DNA of 64,000 nucleotides from JBMNCQ01 sp049366715 (GTDB taxonomy: Bacteria > Bacillota > Peptococcia > Peptococcales > BICA1-8). Shown here piece after piece: positions 1 to 7,466 of this stretch (position 1 is the first letter of the stretch; every line of letters starts with the position of its first letter). Both the position numbers and the translations under genes were made by a program. The DNA lies in the NCBI GenBank assembly GCA_049366715.1, contig JBMNCQ010000083.1, forward strand, positions 1 to 64,000. The letters run 5' to 3'. The notes beneath the pieces were generated by a model. That model was not told the DNA's origin, made no database searches, and saw only the letters and a program-made list of their open reading frames with translations.

Positions 1-47
1 CGGCTGTTGCTGCCGGTGTGCTTTTATCTTTATTCGGTGTTTCTTAA
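1..47 (+). CDS. C-terminal end of an upstream gene (partial)
   Basis: The third frame is open from the window edge to a TAA at 45-47 and ends in a hydrophobic, alanine- and leucine-rich tail (AVAAGVLLSLFGVS). A strong terminator follows at 94-128, which fits a gene end. Too little remains to name the product. The hydrophobic tail suggests a membrane segment, but that is inference from 14 residues. Confidence 0.35.
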   Translation, partial: AVAAGVLLSLFGVS

Positions 48-93
48 ATATAGATATATAATAGAGAGATAGACAATATGGAGGGTGAAAAAG

Positions 94-128
94 GGAGGAT
101 GACTAAAAGTCATCCTCCTTCGGTTTTT
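94..128 (+). terminator. Rho-independent terminator
   Basis: A perfect 11-bp stem (GGAGGATGACT with AGTCATCCTCC) closes an AAA loop and is followed by a short T run. It ends the transcript of the gene that enters from the left edge and separates it from the DUF1858 gene. Confidence 0.9.
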
Positions 129-195
129 GGTAGTTTTTCAGAAAGAAAGGAAAAAGGCTGTTCAATAAAGAATAGTATAATAAAAAGGGGAAGGG

Positions 196-405
196 ATGGG
201 GTTGATGATTACTAGAGAAATGTCAATTATCCAAGTTTTGCAAATAGAGCCTAAAGCGGCAGAACTATTAAAATCTCTGGGAATGTCTTGCTCAATCTGT
301 ATGGGATCTGCGACAGAAACCATTGAACAGGGTGTTAGGGCCCATGGTTTAGATTTAGAAAAAGTCTTAGAAAAATTAAATCAATTACAGGAAAAGACAG
401 AATAG
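196..405 (+). CDS. DUF1858 small redox-disulfide-type protein
   Basis: A 69-residue protein of the DUF1858 family, related to the N-terminal domain of ScdA/RIC proteins and often found near hybrid-cluster redox genes. The diagnostic part is the helix-rich N-terminus ending in MSCSICMG, where two cysteines sit three apart and could form a redox disulfide or bind a metal. An ATG at 205 would give a nine-base shorter N-terminus; the ATG at 196 is kept because GGGG lies 5 bases before it. A TATAAT-like box at 176-181 is a possible -10 without a clear -35. It ends 14 bases before recG and may be cotranscribed with it. The exact function is unknown. Confidence 0.75.
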   Translation: MGLMITREMSIIQVLQIEPKAAELLKSLGMSCSICMGSATETIEQGVRAHGLDLEKVLEKLNQLQEKTE

Positions 406-419
406 ATAGGTGACAGGAA

Positions 420-2492
420 ATGTCTATAAAAGAAGGAAAAAAATTAGGATCCCCCGCAGGTCTTTTGCATATTCCAGGTGTCGGTAAACAAAGGCAGAAA
501 TATCTACATAAGCTGGGATTAAATACGATTGAGGATATCTTATATTATTTACCCCGCAAATATGAGGACAGAACACAGTTGCAGTCAATACAAGATTTAA
601 AGCATGATGCTCAGGCAACGATCTTTGCCCAGGTAAAAAAAGTCGAATTAACCCAGCCTAAGAGAAGACTTACGATCTTTAAGGCTTATTTGGAGAATAA
701 TTCAGGTAAAATAACTGCTGTGTGGTTTAATCAGAGTTTTTTGAAAGAGAAAATAAAGCCCGGAGTCAGAATATATGTAACAGGAAAAGTAAATCTTCAA
801 TTCGGCAGGCAAATCAGTGTTAGTGATTATGAAATTTTTGCTGAAGAAAATGAACAACGTCATTCGGCAAGAATAATCCCTGTTTATTCTGCCTCGGAAA
901 AGATCCCTTCTAAATTATTAAGAAATATAGTTTATGAAACTTTAGAACGTTTTTTACCCGGGGTAAAAGAAATTCTGCCTGAGGAGATCCGAAAAAAATA
1001 CAACTTATTAGACATCCGGAATGCTTTACGAACAGTTCACTTTCCCCAGAACTGGGATTTGCTAAAAAGAGCCAGATATCGTTTGAGTTTTGAAGAATTA
1101 TTGATATTACAACTGGGAATCAAAATTAATAGAAAACAGGTTCAGGGATTAAGCGGGATCAGGCATAGCAGGAATGATGAGCTGACGGACAAATATGTGA
1201 GATTGCTTCCCTATACTTTAACGGGAGGACAGGAAAAAGTCATTGCGGAAATAAAAAATGATATGGAAAGCAGTCACGCCATGTACCGGTTGTTGCAAGG
1301 TGATGTGGGGTCGGGTAAAACAGCTGTTGCAGGCTGGGCTTTATTGAAGGCTATCGGCGGCGGATATCAAACGGCCTTAATGGCTCCGACGGAAATTTTA
1401 GCAGAGCAGCACTATCTTAACATTGCTAAATTAATCGAACCCTTAGGAATTAAAGCCATTTTATTAACCGGTAGTTTAGCGGCGAAGGAAAAAAGGACAA
1501 GCCTTGAGGAAATTGCCCAGGGCCGTATTAAACTGGTGATCGGGACCCATTCCCTTATCCAGGCCCATGTGGAATTTGCTGATTTAGGCCTTGTTGTTAT
1601 CGATGAGCAGCATCGTTTTGGTGTTAGACAACGCTTAGCTCTGCAGGAAAAAGGTCTGAATCCTGATATGCTGGTGATGACAGCAACACCAATTCCCAGA
1701 TCTTTAGCCCTGACTTTGTTTGGAGATATGGACATATCCATAATTGATCAACTTCCTGCCGGGAGATGTCCGGTCAAAACTTATCATGTTGATGATACGA
1801 TGAAAAGCAGAATTTATAAATTTATCGCCAAAGAAGTGATGAATGGAGATCAAGCCTATATCGTTTGTCCTTTAGTAGAAGAGACAGAAGGAATAGCAGT
1901 TGAAAATGCGGTTAAGCTTGCCCGGTATCTAAAGGAGAATGTCTTTTTGCACCTGGAAGTGGGGTTAATTCACGGCAAAATGACCGCAGGCGAAAAAGAA
2001 ATGGTAATGGATAATTTCCGCAGAGGGCTTATTAAAGTGTTAGTTGCTACGACAGTTATTGAAGTGGGTGTTAATGTTCCGAATGCCACAATTATGGTTA
2101 TTGAAAATGCAGAACGGTTTGGTTTAGCTCAGCTTCATCAATTAAGGGGGAGAGTCGGCAGGGGAGATAAGCAGTCTTATTGCATATTGATCGCTAATCC
2201 CCAGACAGATGTAGGTAAAGCCAGGATGGCTATCATGACGAAAAGCCGTGACGGGTTTTATATTGCCGAGGAAGATTTAAGGCTAAGAGGTCCGGGAGAA
2301 ATCTTCGGCATCAGACAGCATGGACTCCCTGAATTAAAAGCGGCAGATATCGTGAAGGACAAAGCAGTACTTGAAGAAGCCCGGAAATTAGCAGATGTTA
2401 TTTTACAGGATGAATTACATGAAAAATATCAGGCTTTATTGCAAAAAGTTAGGGAAAAATTCAGCAGTTATCTGGATCATAATCCGCTATAA
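420..2492 (+). CDS. recG: ATP-dependent DNA helicase RecG
   Basis: A 690-residue superfamily 2 helicase that remodels stalled replication forks and Holliday junctions. The N-terminal third is the wedge/OB-type domain, opening with a helix-hairpin-like stretch (GVGKQRQKYLHKLG). The motor follows: Walker A GDVGSGKT near residue 295, DEQH (motif II) near 395, TATPIPR (motif III) near 420, and the C-terminal QLRGRVGRG (motif VI) near 575. Length matches the family. The ATG follows a GGTGACAGGA ribosome site. recG commonly sits near rsmD in Firmicutes; here the SASP genes and gpr lie between them. Confidence 0.97.
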   Translation: MSIKEGKKLGSPAGLLHIPGVGKQRQKYLHKLGLNTIEDILYYLPRKYEDRTQLQSIQDLKHDAQATIFAQVKKVELTQPKRRLTIFKAYLENNSGKITAVWFNQSFLKEKIKPGVRIYVTGKVNLQFGRQISVSDYEIFAEENEQRHSARIIPVYSASEKIPSKLLRNIVYETLERFLPGVKEILPEEIRKKYNLLDIRNALRTVHFPQNWDLLKRARYRLSFEELLILQLGIKINRKQVQGLSGIRHSRNDELTDKYVRLLPYTLTGGQEKVIAEIKNDMESSHAMYRLLQGDVGSGKTAVAGWALLKAIGGGYQTALMAPTEILAEQHYLNIAKLIEPLGIKAILLTGSLAAKEKRTSLEEIAQGRIKLVIGTHSLIQAHVEFADLGLVVIDEQHRFGVRQRLALQEKGLNPDMLVMTATPIPRSLALTLFGDMDISIIDQLPAGRCPVKTYHVDDTMKSRIYKFIAKEVMNGDQAYIVCPLVEETEGIAVENAVKLARYLKENVFLHLEVGLIHGKMTAGEKEMVMDNFRRGLIKVLVATTVIEVGVNVPNATIMVIENAERFGLAQLHQLRGRVGRGDKQSYCILIANPQTDVGKARMAIMTKSRDGFYIAEEDLRLRGPGEIFGIRQHGLPELKAADIVKDKAVLEEARKLADVILQDELHEKYQALLQKVREKFSSYLDHNPL

Positions 2493-2536
2493 CGAAGAAT
2501 AAATTTCAGCTCCCCTTGGAAATCCAAGCATTCTCG

Positions 2537-2561
2537 CTCAGACACCGGGTCTGAGTTTTTT
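2537..2561 (+). terminator. Terminator after recG
   Basis: A 7-bp stem (CTCAGAC with GTCTGAG) around a 5-base loop, followed directly by six T residues. It lies 45 bases after the recG stop and insulates the sporulation genes that follow. Confidence 0.88.
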
Positions 2562-2580
2562 ATTTTGCTAAAAATTGCTT

Positions 2581-2605
2581 AAAAGATTTAAGCATTAAAT
2601 CTTTT
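2581..2605. promoter_or_regulatory. Perfect 11-bp inverted repeat over a sporulation promoter
   Basis: AAAAGATTTAA and TTAAATCTTTT flank GCA as a perfect inverted repeat. Its centre overlaps the proposed -35 element (GCATT, 2592-2596) of the first SASP-type gene. It has no following T run, so a protein-binding site is more likely than a terminator. The binding protein is unknown. Confidence 0.45.
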
Positions 2606-2620
2606 AAAAATTGCAAACTA
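2592..2620 (+). promoter_or_regulatory. Sigma-G-like promoter of the short SASP gene
   Basis: GCATT at 2592-2596 and CAAACTA at 2614-2620 are separated by 17 bases. This resembles the forespore sigma-G pattern (about GHATR and CATACTA) with one mismatch in each box. The same -10 box and spacing recur before the next SASP gene. Confidence 0.6.
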
Positions 2621-2639
2621 TTTTTAGGAGGTGTTTTTG

Positions 2640-2762
2640 ATGACTAAGGAAAAAGCTGAAAAAAATTTAAGTAAATTTAAGTACGAAGTTGCACAGGAAA
2701 TGGGATTATTTAAAGAAAAAAATAAAAATAAGAAAATAGATAATTCTAAACAAAACAGGTAA
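2640..2762 (+). CDS. 40-residue half-length alpha/beta-type SASP-like protein
   Basis: This ORF encodes 40 residues, starting MTKEKAEKN and ending KIDNSKQNR, behind an AGGAGG ribosome site. The segment KFKYEVAQEMGL matches KFKYEVANELGM of the two full SASPs downstream, which is the helix carrying the Gpr cleavage region. The C-terminal half that contacts DNA (TSRENGYVGGYMVRKM in the neighbours) is absent and replaced by a lysine- and asparagine-rich tail. It has its own sigma-G-like promoter, so it is probably expressed in the forespore. It could be a degenerate paralogue or a specialised short one. Confidence 0.72.
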   Translation: MTKEKAEKNLSKFKYEVAQEMGLFKEKNKNKKIDNSKQNR

Positions 2763-2771
2763 ATAATACTA

Positions 2772-2800
2772 GAATAATAAATTTCAAAAAACACAAACTA
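2772..2800 (+). promoter_or_regulatory. Sigma-G-like promoter of the first full SASP gene
   Basis: GAATA at 2772-2776 fits the sigma-G -35 pattern exactly, and CAAACTA at 2794-2800 fits the -10 pattern with one mismatch; the spacer is 17 bases. It lies just upstream of the strong AGGAGAGGAGGTG ribosome site of the 2833 gene. Confidence 0.65.
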
Positions 2801-2832
2801 TTAATACCCCAAAGGAGAGGAGGTGAAATTGA

Positions 2833-3051
2833 GTGGCTAGAAGTACAAATAAACCGGCTGTACAGGGTGCTTCCCAATTTCTTGATACTTTTAAATATGA
2901 AGTAGCTAATGAATTAGGTATGACCAACTACCAAACTGCTGATAAAGGAGCATTGACTTCTCGGGAAAATGGTTATGTTGGTGGATATATGGTAAGGAAA
3001 ATGATTCAGTATGCTGAACAGAATCTTATGAATAGTGGTACCTTGAAATAG
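2833..3051 (+). CDS. Alpha/beta-type small acid-soluble spore protein
   Basis: A 72-residue SASP that coats and protects forespore DNA and is degraded at germination. Both family signatures are present: KYEVANELGM (Gpr cleavage region) and LTSRENGYVGGYMVRKM-type C-terminal DNA-binding helix (here ALTSRENGY and VGGYMVRKMIQ). The GTG start at 2833 is set by the ribosome site and by an in-frame stop at 2830-2832. It is about 80% similar to the next gene by eye, indicating a tandem duplication. Confidence 0.96.
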   Translation: MARSTNKPAVQGASQFLDTFKYEVANELGMTNYQTADKGALTSRENGYVGGYMVRKMIQYAEQNLMNSGTLK

Positions 3052-3087
3052 TTTTTCGTTTTAGAATGAATAAAGGAGGTGAAATGA

Positions 3088-3300
3088 ATGGCTCGTAGCA
3101 CAAATAAACCGGCTGTACAAGGAGCTGCACCTTTCCTGGATAAATTCAAATATGAAGTAGCTAATGAACTGGGTATGAATAATTATGCTACTGCAGATAA
3201 AGGTCAGTTAACTTCCCGTGAAAACGGTTATGTTGGTGGCTATATGGTTAGAAAGATGGTCCAGTTTGCCGAACAACAACTTTCCGGTCAACAAAAATAG
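3088..3300 (+). CDS. Alpha/beta-type small acid-soluble spore protein
   Basis: A 70-residue SASP and tandem paralogue of the 2833 gene, identical over the first 13 residues and through the LTSRENGYVGGYMVRKM region. An AAAGGAGGTG ribosome site precedes the ATG. There is no separate sigma-G-like promoter in the 36-base gap, so it is probably read through from the 2772 promoter. A strong terminator follows. In spores it would bind DNA alongside its neighbour and be hydrolysed by the Gpr encoded just downstream. Confidence 0.96.
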   Translation: MARSTNKPAVQGAAPFLDKFKYEVANELGMNNYATADKGQLTSRENGYVGGYMVRKMVQFAEQQLSGQQK

Positions 3301-3315
3301 TTGATAAGAAAGATT

Positions 3316-3359
3316 AATAAACAAGCAGGTGTAAAATTACATCTGCTTGTTTATTTTTT
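3316..3359 (+). terminator. Terminator of the SASP genes
   Basis: A 19-bp stem with one G-T wobble and an AA loop, followed by TTTT. It begins 16 bases after the third SASP stop and ends the SASP transcript. Confidence 0.92.
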
Positions 3360-3395
3360 GTTGAAAAATATTCAAAGAAAGCGTGGTTGAGAAAA

Positions 3396-3425
3396 GGACT
3401 AACACGAATTTAATCGCGTTAGTCC
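3396..3425. repeat. Hairpin between the SASP genes and gpr
   Basis: GGACTAACACG and CGCGTTAGTCC pair over 11 positions with one mismatch around an 8-base loop. No T run follows on either strand. It lies in the convergent gap between the SASP genes and gpr; its role is unknown. Confidence 0.4.
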
Positions 3426-3457
3426 GGCTAAAAAGATGACCCAGTTTGCCGACACAG
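3426..3457 (+). pseudogene. Possible vestige of a SASP 3' end
   Basis: These 32 bases align without gaps to 3246-3277 inside the third SASP gene, exactly 180 bases upstream. They share the 10-mer CCAGTTTGCC and most flanking bases. The match covers the codons for VRKMVQFAE, but no reading frame is kept around it. A duplicated and decayed SASP end is the simplest reading; chance similarity cannot be excluded. Confidence 0.35.
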
Positions 3458-3463
3458 GTCATC
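3430..3463 (-). terminator. Terminator of gpr (minus strand)
   Basis: Read on the minus strand, GATGACC and GGTCATC form a 7-bp stem with a 15-base loop, followed by TTTTT. It starts 17 bases after the gpr stop, in the right orientation to end that transcript. Confidence 0.65.
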
Positions 3464-3479
3464 ATCTATAAATTTATCA

Positions 3480-4466
3480 TTAATGAAGATAGTTTGCAAC
3501 TTCATCGGGCATTGCCGGGTGCAGTGCTTCTGCTAACGCCATAGCAATTACTTTTGAAGTATTTTTGATTAAATCATCAATTTCTTTAGGCGTAACCATT
3601 AGGGTATTACTATAGGGCTGGAGTACTTGATCGACAATCATTTTTAACATAGGGGGATGCAATTCTTTGGTTAGATCCGTTAAAGGCGGTCTGTTTTTCA
3701 TTTGTTCTACAAAATTTTCTATGATGTTGTTGGCTATAATACCGGCATGAACAACTGTCGGAACTCCGATGGCAATAACAGGAATGCCCATAGTTTCCTG
3801 GTTTAAACCGGATCTTTTATTTCCTACACCCGAACCCGGATTTATACCGGTATCGGCAATTTGAATTGTTGCCCCAATCCTGCTAACATCTCCCGCGGCT
3901 AAAGCGTCAATCGCTATTATTACGCTGGGATTCGTTTTTTCCACAATTCCTTTAATGATCTCCGCAGTTTCAATACCGGTGATGCCCAGAACTCCGGGAG
4001 CTATTGCACTGACGGCACGGAGTCCGTTTGTTAGTTCTTGAGGCACTTTGCCGTATAAATGCCTGGTCGCCATGGTTTTTTCAACTACTTGTGGTCCTAA
4101 GGCATCGGGGGTAGCATTCCAATTGCCCAGACCAACGATCAGAACACTATCATTTTCCGATTGAAAAGGCAGGATATCCTTTAATTTTTGAGCTAAAATA
4201 TCACTTAAATCTTTATGGTAAGATTTATTATTAATTCTTAAAACATCTGATTCAATCGTAATGTATTTCCCCGGGGGCTTACCAATTCTTGAGGCACCTC
4301 CGGGATCTAAAACGTTTACAATTTTAACATCGGCGACATCAAAAGACTCTTCATCCAAACGGACTCCGGGTATTTCCCCGCCTCGTTCACCCCGGACGGC
4401 TTCATGTGCTTCTAAGGCAAGATCAAGATTAATTCCTAATTCACGATAAATTTCTGCTTTACCCAT
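3480..4466 (-). CDS. gpr: GPR endopeptidase (spore protease)
   Basis: Aspartic-type germination protease that cleaves SASPs early in germination; made as a zymogen in the forespore. The frame stays open upstream to 4529, but the start is placed at the ATG at 4466 because AAGGAGG lies 7 bases before it, giving 328 residues, usual for Gpr. The N-terminus (MGKAEIYRELGINLDLALEAHE) and the following EIPGVRLDEE are typical of the autoprocessed prosegment region, and VGLGNWNATPDALGP is a conserved core segment. Its substrates are encoded next door and converge on it. Confidence 0.95.
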   Translation of the reverse strand: MGKAEIYRELGINLDLALEAHEAVRGERGGEIPGVRLDEESFDVADVKIVNVLDPGGASRIGKPPGKYITIESDVLRINNKSYHKDLSDILAQKLKDILPFQSENDSVLIVGLGNWNATPDALGPQVVEKTMATRHLYGKVPQELTNGLRAVSAIAPGVLGITGIETAEIIKGIVEKTNPSVIIAIDALAAGDVSRIGATIQIADTGINPGSGVGNKRSGLNQETMGIPVIAIGVPTVVHAGIIANNIIENFVEQMKNRPPLTDLTKELHPPMLKMIVDQVLQPYSNTLMVTPKEIDDLIKNTSKVIAMALAEALHPAMPDEVANYLH

Positions 4467-4584
4467 TTTTATCCTCCTTAAAATATCTTTCAAAACTAAT
4501 CGTTTCCTTTTTTCGTATTTGCTATTCAATGTGTTTTTTTATTTTCTTTGGGCACACTATTTTTAAAGAAAGGAGGTAGTTGGT

Positions 4585-4770
4585 ATGAGAAGAAAAATGA
4601 GAAATGAAGATTTTATTTATGGTAAAACCAGGAGAGATACTGAGTTCGCAGAAGAGTTTTTAACAAAAAATACCAAGAATATAAAAAATACCACTCGCAA
4701 TGAAAATGTAGATGTTAAAAAATTTGCCAATAATCCCAGACCTAAATATGAAATATTTCCGGGAGAATGA
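4585..4770 (+). CDS. Small hypothetical protein, possibly spore-related
   Basis: A 61-residue, highly charged protein beginning MRRKMRNEDFIYGK and containing RRDTEFAEEF. It has a good GAAAGGAGG ribosome site and its own terminator. It diverges from gpr, and a CACACTA sequence at 4553-4559 resembles a sigma-G -10 box without a matching -35. Size, charge and setting suggest a minor spore protein, but no family is recognised. There are no membrane segments or cysteines. Confidence 0.6.
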   Translation: MRRKMRNEDFIYGKTRRDTEFAEEFLTKNTKNIKNTTRNENVDVKKFANNPRPKYEIFPGE

Positions 4771-4790
4771 GAACAGAGTTATAATAATTT

Positions 4791-4816
4791 AGCGTGGTCC
4801 ATTGCCACGCTTTTTC
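4791..4816 (+). terminator. Terminator after the 61-residue ORF
   Basis: AGCGTGG and CCACGCT form a 7-bp stem with a 7-base loop and are followed by TTTTT. It lies 20 bases after the stop codon. Confidence 0.85.
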
Positions 4817-5075
4817 TTTAATTTTATGAGTAAAGGCCCTTATCCGATTCCTGAGGGGCTTCTCCCTTTATTCCGTAAATTTTATACTGGCTATTTTGTT
4901 TCTAAAATAAAAAAGACGCAGGAAGTCCTGCGTAAAAAGAGGAAGAAAAGCACTTAGGGAGAAATTTGTTTCTATAATTAGTGTGTGTAAAAAAAGTAAA
5001 GATATAAGAGGTTAATTAAGGTTTTATATTCAAATATTAAATGGTATACTAGATTTAATTGAGAGAGGGAGAAAA
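4817..5075. other. Intergenic region before rsmD
   Basis: No credible ORF. It holds a perfect 8-bp hairpin at 4916-4933 (ACGCAGGA, AG, TCCTGCGT) whose T run lies on the minus-strand side, so it would terminate leftward transcription, though no leftward gene is seen. GGTATACTAG near 5044-5053 may include a -10 box (TATACT) for rsmD; no convincing -35 is seen. Confidence 0.5.
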
Positions 5076-5636
5076 ATGCGGGTAATTGCGGGTTCCTGCC
5101 GGGGTAAAAGATTGAAAAGTGTTAAAGGATACAGCACCAGGCCAACGGCGGATAGGGTAAAGGAAGCAATATTTAATGTGCTGACCCCACAGGTAAAAGG
5201 TACTAAAGTTCTTGATTTATTTGCCGGTACAGGAAGTATTGGCATAGAGGCTTTGAGCAGGGGTTCTGATTTTGTGTGTTTTGTAGATAAAGACCGTAAA
5301 GCCGTGCAGGTAATTAAAGAAAATTTATCCGGCTGCAAATTAACAGACAGGGCACAAATACTGCCTCTTGATTATTTGAAAGCACTTAATATTTTGAAAT
5401 CTAAAAATATTAACTTTGATTTGATATTCTTAGATCCGCCTTATAAAATGCTGATAATCGAGGCAATCCTGGAAAAGATTATTAGATTAAATTTATTAGC
5501 AAAAGACGGCGTTATTATTGCGGAGACTGCCCAAGATAGTAACCTTGCGATAGAGTATGAAGACTTAGTAAAAGTACGGGAAAATATTTATGGAGATACG
5601 AAAATTACATATTTTCAGTTTCACGAGGAGGGATAA
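5076..5636 (+). CDS. rsmD: 16S rRNA (guanine966-N2)-methyltransferase RsmD
   Basis: A 186-residue class I SAM-dependent methyltransferase that modifies G966 of 16S rRNA during 30S assembly. MRVIAGSCRGKRL at the N-terminus is typical, followed by the SAM-binding motif LDLFAGTGSIGIEALSRG near residues 47-64 and the catalytic DPPY near 128-131. The ribosome site is GAGAGGGAG. In Bacillus and many Clostridia coaD follows directly; here a coiled-coil gene takes that position, two bases after the rsmD stop. Confidence 0.95.
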   Translation: MRVIAGSCRGKRLKSVKGYSTRPTADRVKEAIFNVLTPQVKGTKVLDLFAGTGSIGIEALSRGSDFVCFVDKDRKAVQVIKENLSGCKLTDRAQILPLDYLKALNILKSKNINFDLIFLDPPYKMLIIEAILEKIIRLNLLAKDGVIIAETAQDSNLAIEYEDLVKVRENIYGDTKITYFQFHEEG

Positions 5637-5638
5637 AA

Positions 5639-6133
5639 GTGGAGATATATAGAATTTTAGATGAGCTTGAACATGAATTAGAAGAAGCTGCCAGAATACC
5701 ATTGACCAATAAAGTAGTGATCCAAGAAGATATCCTTTATAAATACATCGATAAATTAAGAGCAAATTTACCGGAGGATGTCAGGCAGGGACAATGGATA
5801 AAAAAAGAACGACAGCGTATTCTCGATGATGCCGAAAATGAAGCAAGTAAAATGATTGAAAATGCCAAAGGAAAAATGTATGATTTGGTCAGCGAAACTG
5901 AAGTATATAAACTAGCGGAACAGAATGGACAGGAATTAATAAAAAAGGCCAAAGGACAGGCTCAGGAAATTACCCAGGGCGCTTTTGTCTATGCTGACGA
6001 TGTTATGGCCCAATTACAAAATCAACTGGAAAAACAGGTATCCTCGATTAAAGAGGGCAGGCAGCAAATTAAGCAGACTATCCATAATAAACCAAATATT
6101 GAGAAAAAAGAAATTCAAAAAAATAAGGCTTAA
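5639..6133 (+). CDS. Coiled-coil protein resembling ATP synthase subunit b
   Basis: A 164-residue protein with a GTG start behind GAGGAGG. From about residue 55 it is a long charged helix with alanine-rich repeats (DDAENEASKMIENAKGK, KKAKGQAQEI) of the kind that makes similar proteins be annotated as ATPase or F0 b-like. There is no N-terminal membrane segment, so it is not a true subunit b. It is cotranscribed with rsmD (2-base gap). Its function is unknown; a DivIVA-like or scaffold role would be a guess. The stop lies inside a palindromic terminator. Confidence 0.75.
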   Translation: MEIYRILDELEHELEEAARIPLTNKVVIQEDILYKYIDKLRANLPEDVRQGQWIKKERQRILDDAENEASKMIENAKGKMYDLVSETEVYKLAEQNGQELIKKAKGQAQEITQGAFVYADDVMAQLQNQLEKQVSSIKEGRQQIKQTIHNKPNIEKKEIQKNKA

Positions 6134-6149
6134 TTAAGCCTTATTTTTT
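6121..6149. terminator. Bidirectional terminator shared by the coiled-coil gene and ylbJ
   Basis: A 26-base perfect palindrome (AAATAAGGCTTAA and its complement) with T runs on both strands. It contains the stop codon of the coiled-coil gene, and the ylbJ stop lies immediately to its right. It can serve both convergent genes. Confidence 0.88.
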
Positions 6150-7353
6150 AGTTTTTTTGTAAAGAAATTCTTTTAGAAATGCCGATAAGCAGCGATAATA
6201 GTAAAAGTACGCCTATGATGCCAAAGATGATTTTTGTTGTAATAATATAATAGGTTACGATACTTAACGGGCTGGTGTTCATCCCTTTTATTTGAAATAC
6301 GGGAAGCAGGGCCACACAATGCTTAAATAAAAGAGCAGTTAAGGTAAAGGCCGCCAAACCCTGGAAAATTCTTCCGCACAGATAAAACTTGATAGGAATT
6401 TCATTTTTAGCAGCAATACTGCTAACCTGTGCCTGGATAGATAACCCACTCCAACCAAGGATAAGGCTTACGACCATTAACTGTTCTATTAAAGAGGCGT
6501 TGATCTTAGATGCTGTTTGCGCTCCCAGAGTCATTTCAAAAAAACCGGTTGTAACAGCTTCACCTAAGCCTTGGTTAAGGCCAACTAAAGAAATCAAAAA
6601 AGCAGATAATTTTGTCAGCAGTGCAAAAATACCGGTTACTTTAAATACCTCAATTAAAACAGCAAAAAAAACGACGAAACCTCCGATAAAGAAAATATTT
6701 TGCATGCTTTTACTGACCGAGTTTCCTAAGATGCTGCCCAGGGGTTTGACCTGCCGTTGAATTTTCATTAATTCCTGAATGCTTTTTTTTAATATATTAT
6801 CCTTTCTTGCGGATATGCCGATGTTTTTTCTAAAAGAGTTTGGTAAGAGTCCTAAAAGGATTCCCAGGAGAATATTCGCTAGATAATGTGATATTAATAA
6901 AAGCAGGCCCAACTGCGGGTTATTAAACATCCCCACTGGTATCGCAACCAATAAAAATAAGGGGCTGGAATTATTCGTAAAGGCAATCAGCCTGGCAGCT
7001 TCCTCTTTTTTTACTAAGTCTTTTTCATATAAAGTATTGGTTAATACCGCGCCCATAGGAAAACCGGAAGTAAAACCCATGGCTAAAACAAATCCCGCCG
7101 CTCCCGGCAGCCGGAATAACGGCCGCATTAAAGGCTCTAATAATACGCCTAAAAAGTTCACTACACCGATTTCGACTAATATATCCGCTATAATAAAAAA
7201 GGGTAGCAATGCGGGTACTAATACGGTAACCCAGGTTTTTAAACCGTGATTGGCTCCTGTAAATGTTGCCTGAGGATATATGATCATCAGGCCGGTTAGA
7301 ATAATTGCTAAAAAGGCTAAGAAACTAAAAAAAATATTTTTTCTTATTGTCAA
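6148..7353 (-). CDS. ylbJ: Sporulation integral membrane protein YlbJ
   Basis: A polytopic membrane protein of the YlbJ/nucleoside-recognition (Gate) type, required for normal spore development in Bacillus. It has about ten hydrophobic helices and the family segments GANHGLKTWVTVLVPALLPF and TGFFEMTLGA. The frame is open to 7461, but the best start is the TTG at 7353 (MTIRKNIFFS), preceded by AAGGTGG; this gives 401 residues, close to the 408 of Bacillus YlbJ. It diverges from ylbK, as in other Firmicutes. The start is the least certain part. Confidence 0.88.
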   Translation of the reverse strand: MTIRKNIFFSFLAFLAIILTGLMIIYPQATFTGANHGLKTWVTVLVPALLPFFIIADILVEIGVVNFLGVLLEPLMRPLFRLPGAAGFVLAMGFTSGFPMGAVLTNTLYEKDLVKKEEAARLIAFTNNSSPLFLLVAIPVGMFNNPQLGLLLLISHYLANILLGILLGLLPNSFRKNIGISARKDNILKKSIQELMKIQRQVKPLGSILGNSVSKSMQNIFFIGGFVVFFAVLIEVFKVTGIFALLTKLSAFLISLVGLNQGLGEAVTTGFFEMTLGAQTASKINASLIEQLMVVSLILGWSGLSIQAQVSSIAAKNEIPIKFYLCGRIFQGLAAFTLTALLFKHCVALLPVFQIKGMNTSPLSIVTYYIITTKIIFGIIGVLLLLSLLIGISKRISLQKN

Positions 7354-7466
7354 CGGATATTCCACCTTACAGCCAGTGTTTATTACAGTATATATGTAAT
7401 AATAAGAGGGATATGCTAATAATTTTGATAGAAGAAAGTAACCTTCACGATGGGAGGTCATGTTAG

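Noticed and set aside
4916..4933. Hairpin with a minus-strand T run taken as a gene terminator
   Set aside because: No leftward gene lies to its right before rsmD, so it is only mentioned as a structure in the intergenic entry.
5639..6133. ATP synthase subunit b
   Set aside because: The helix pattern is similar, but the N-terminal membrane helix is missing and no other atp genes are near.
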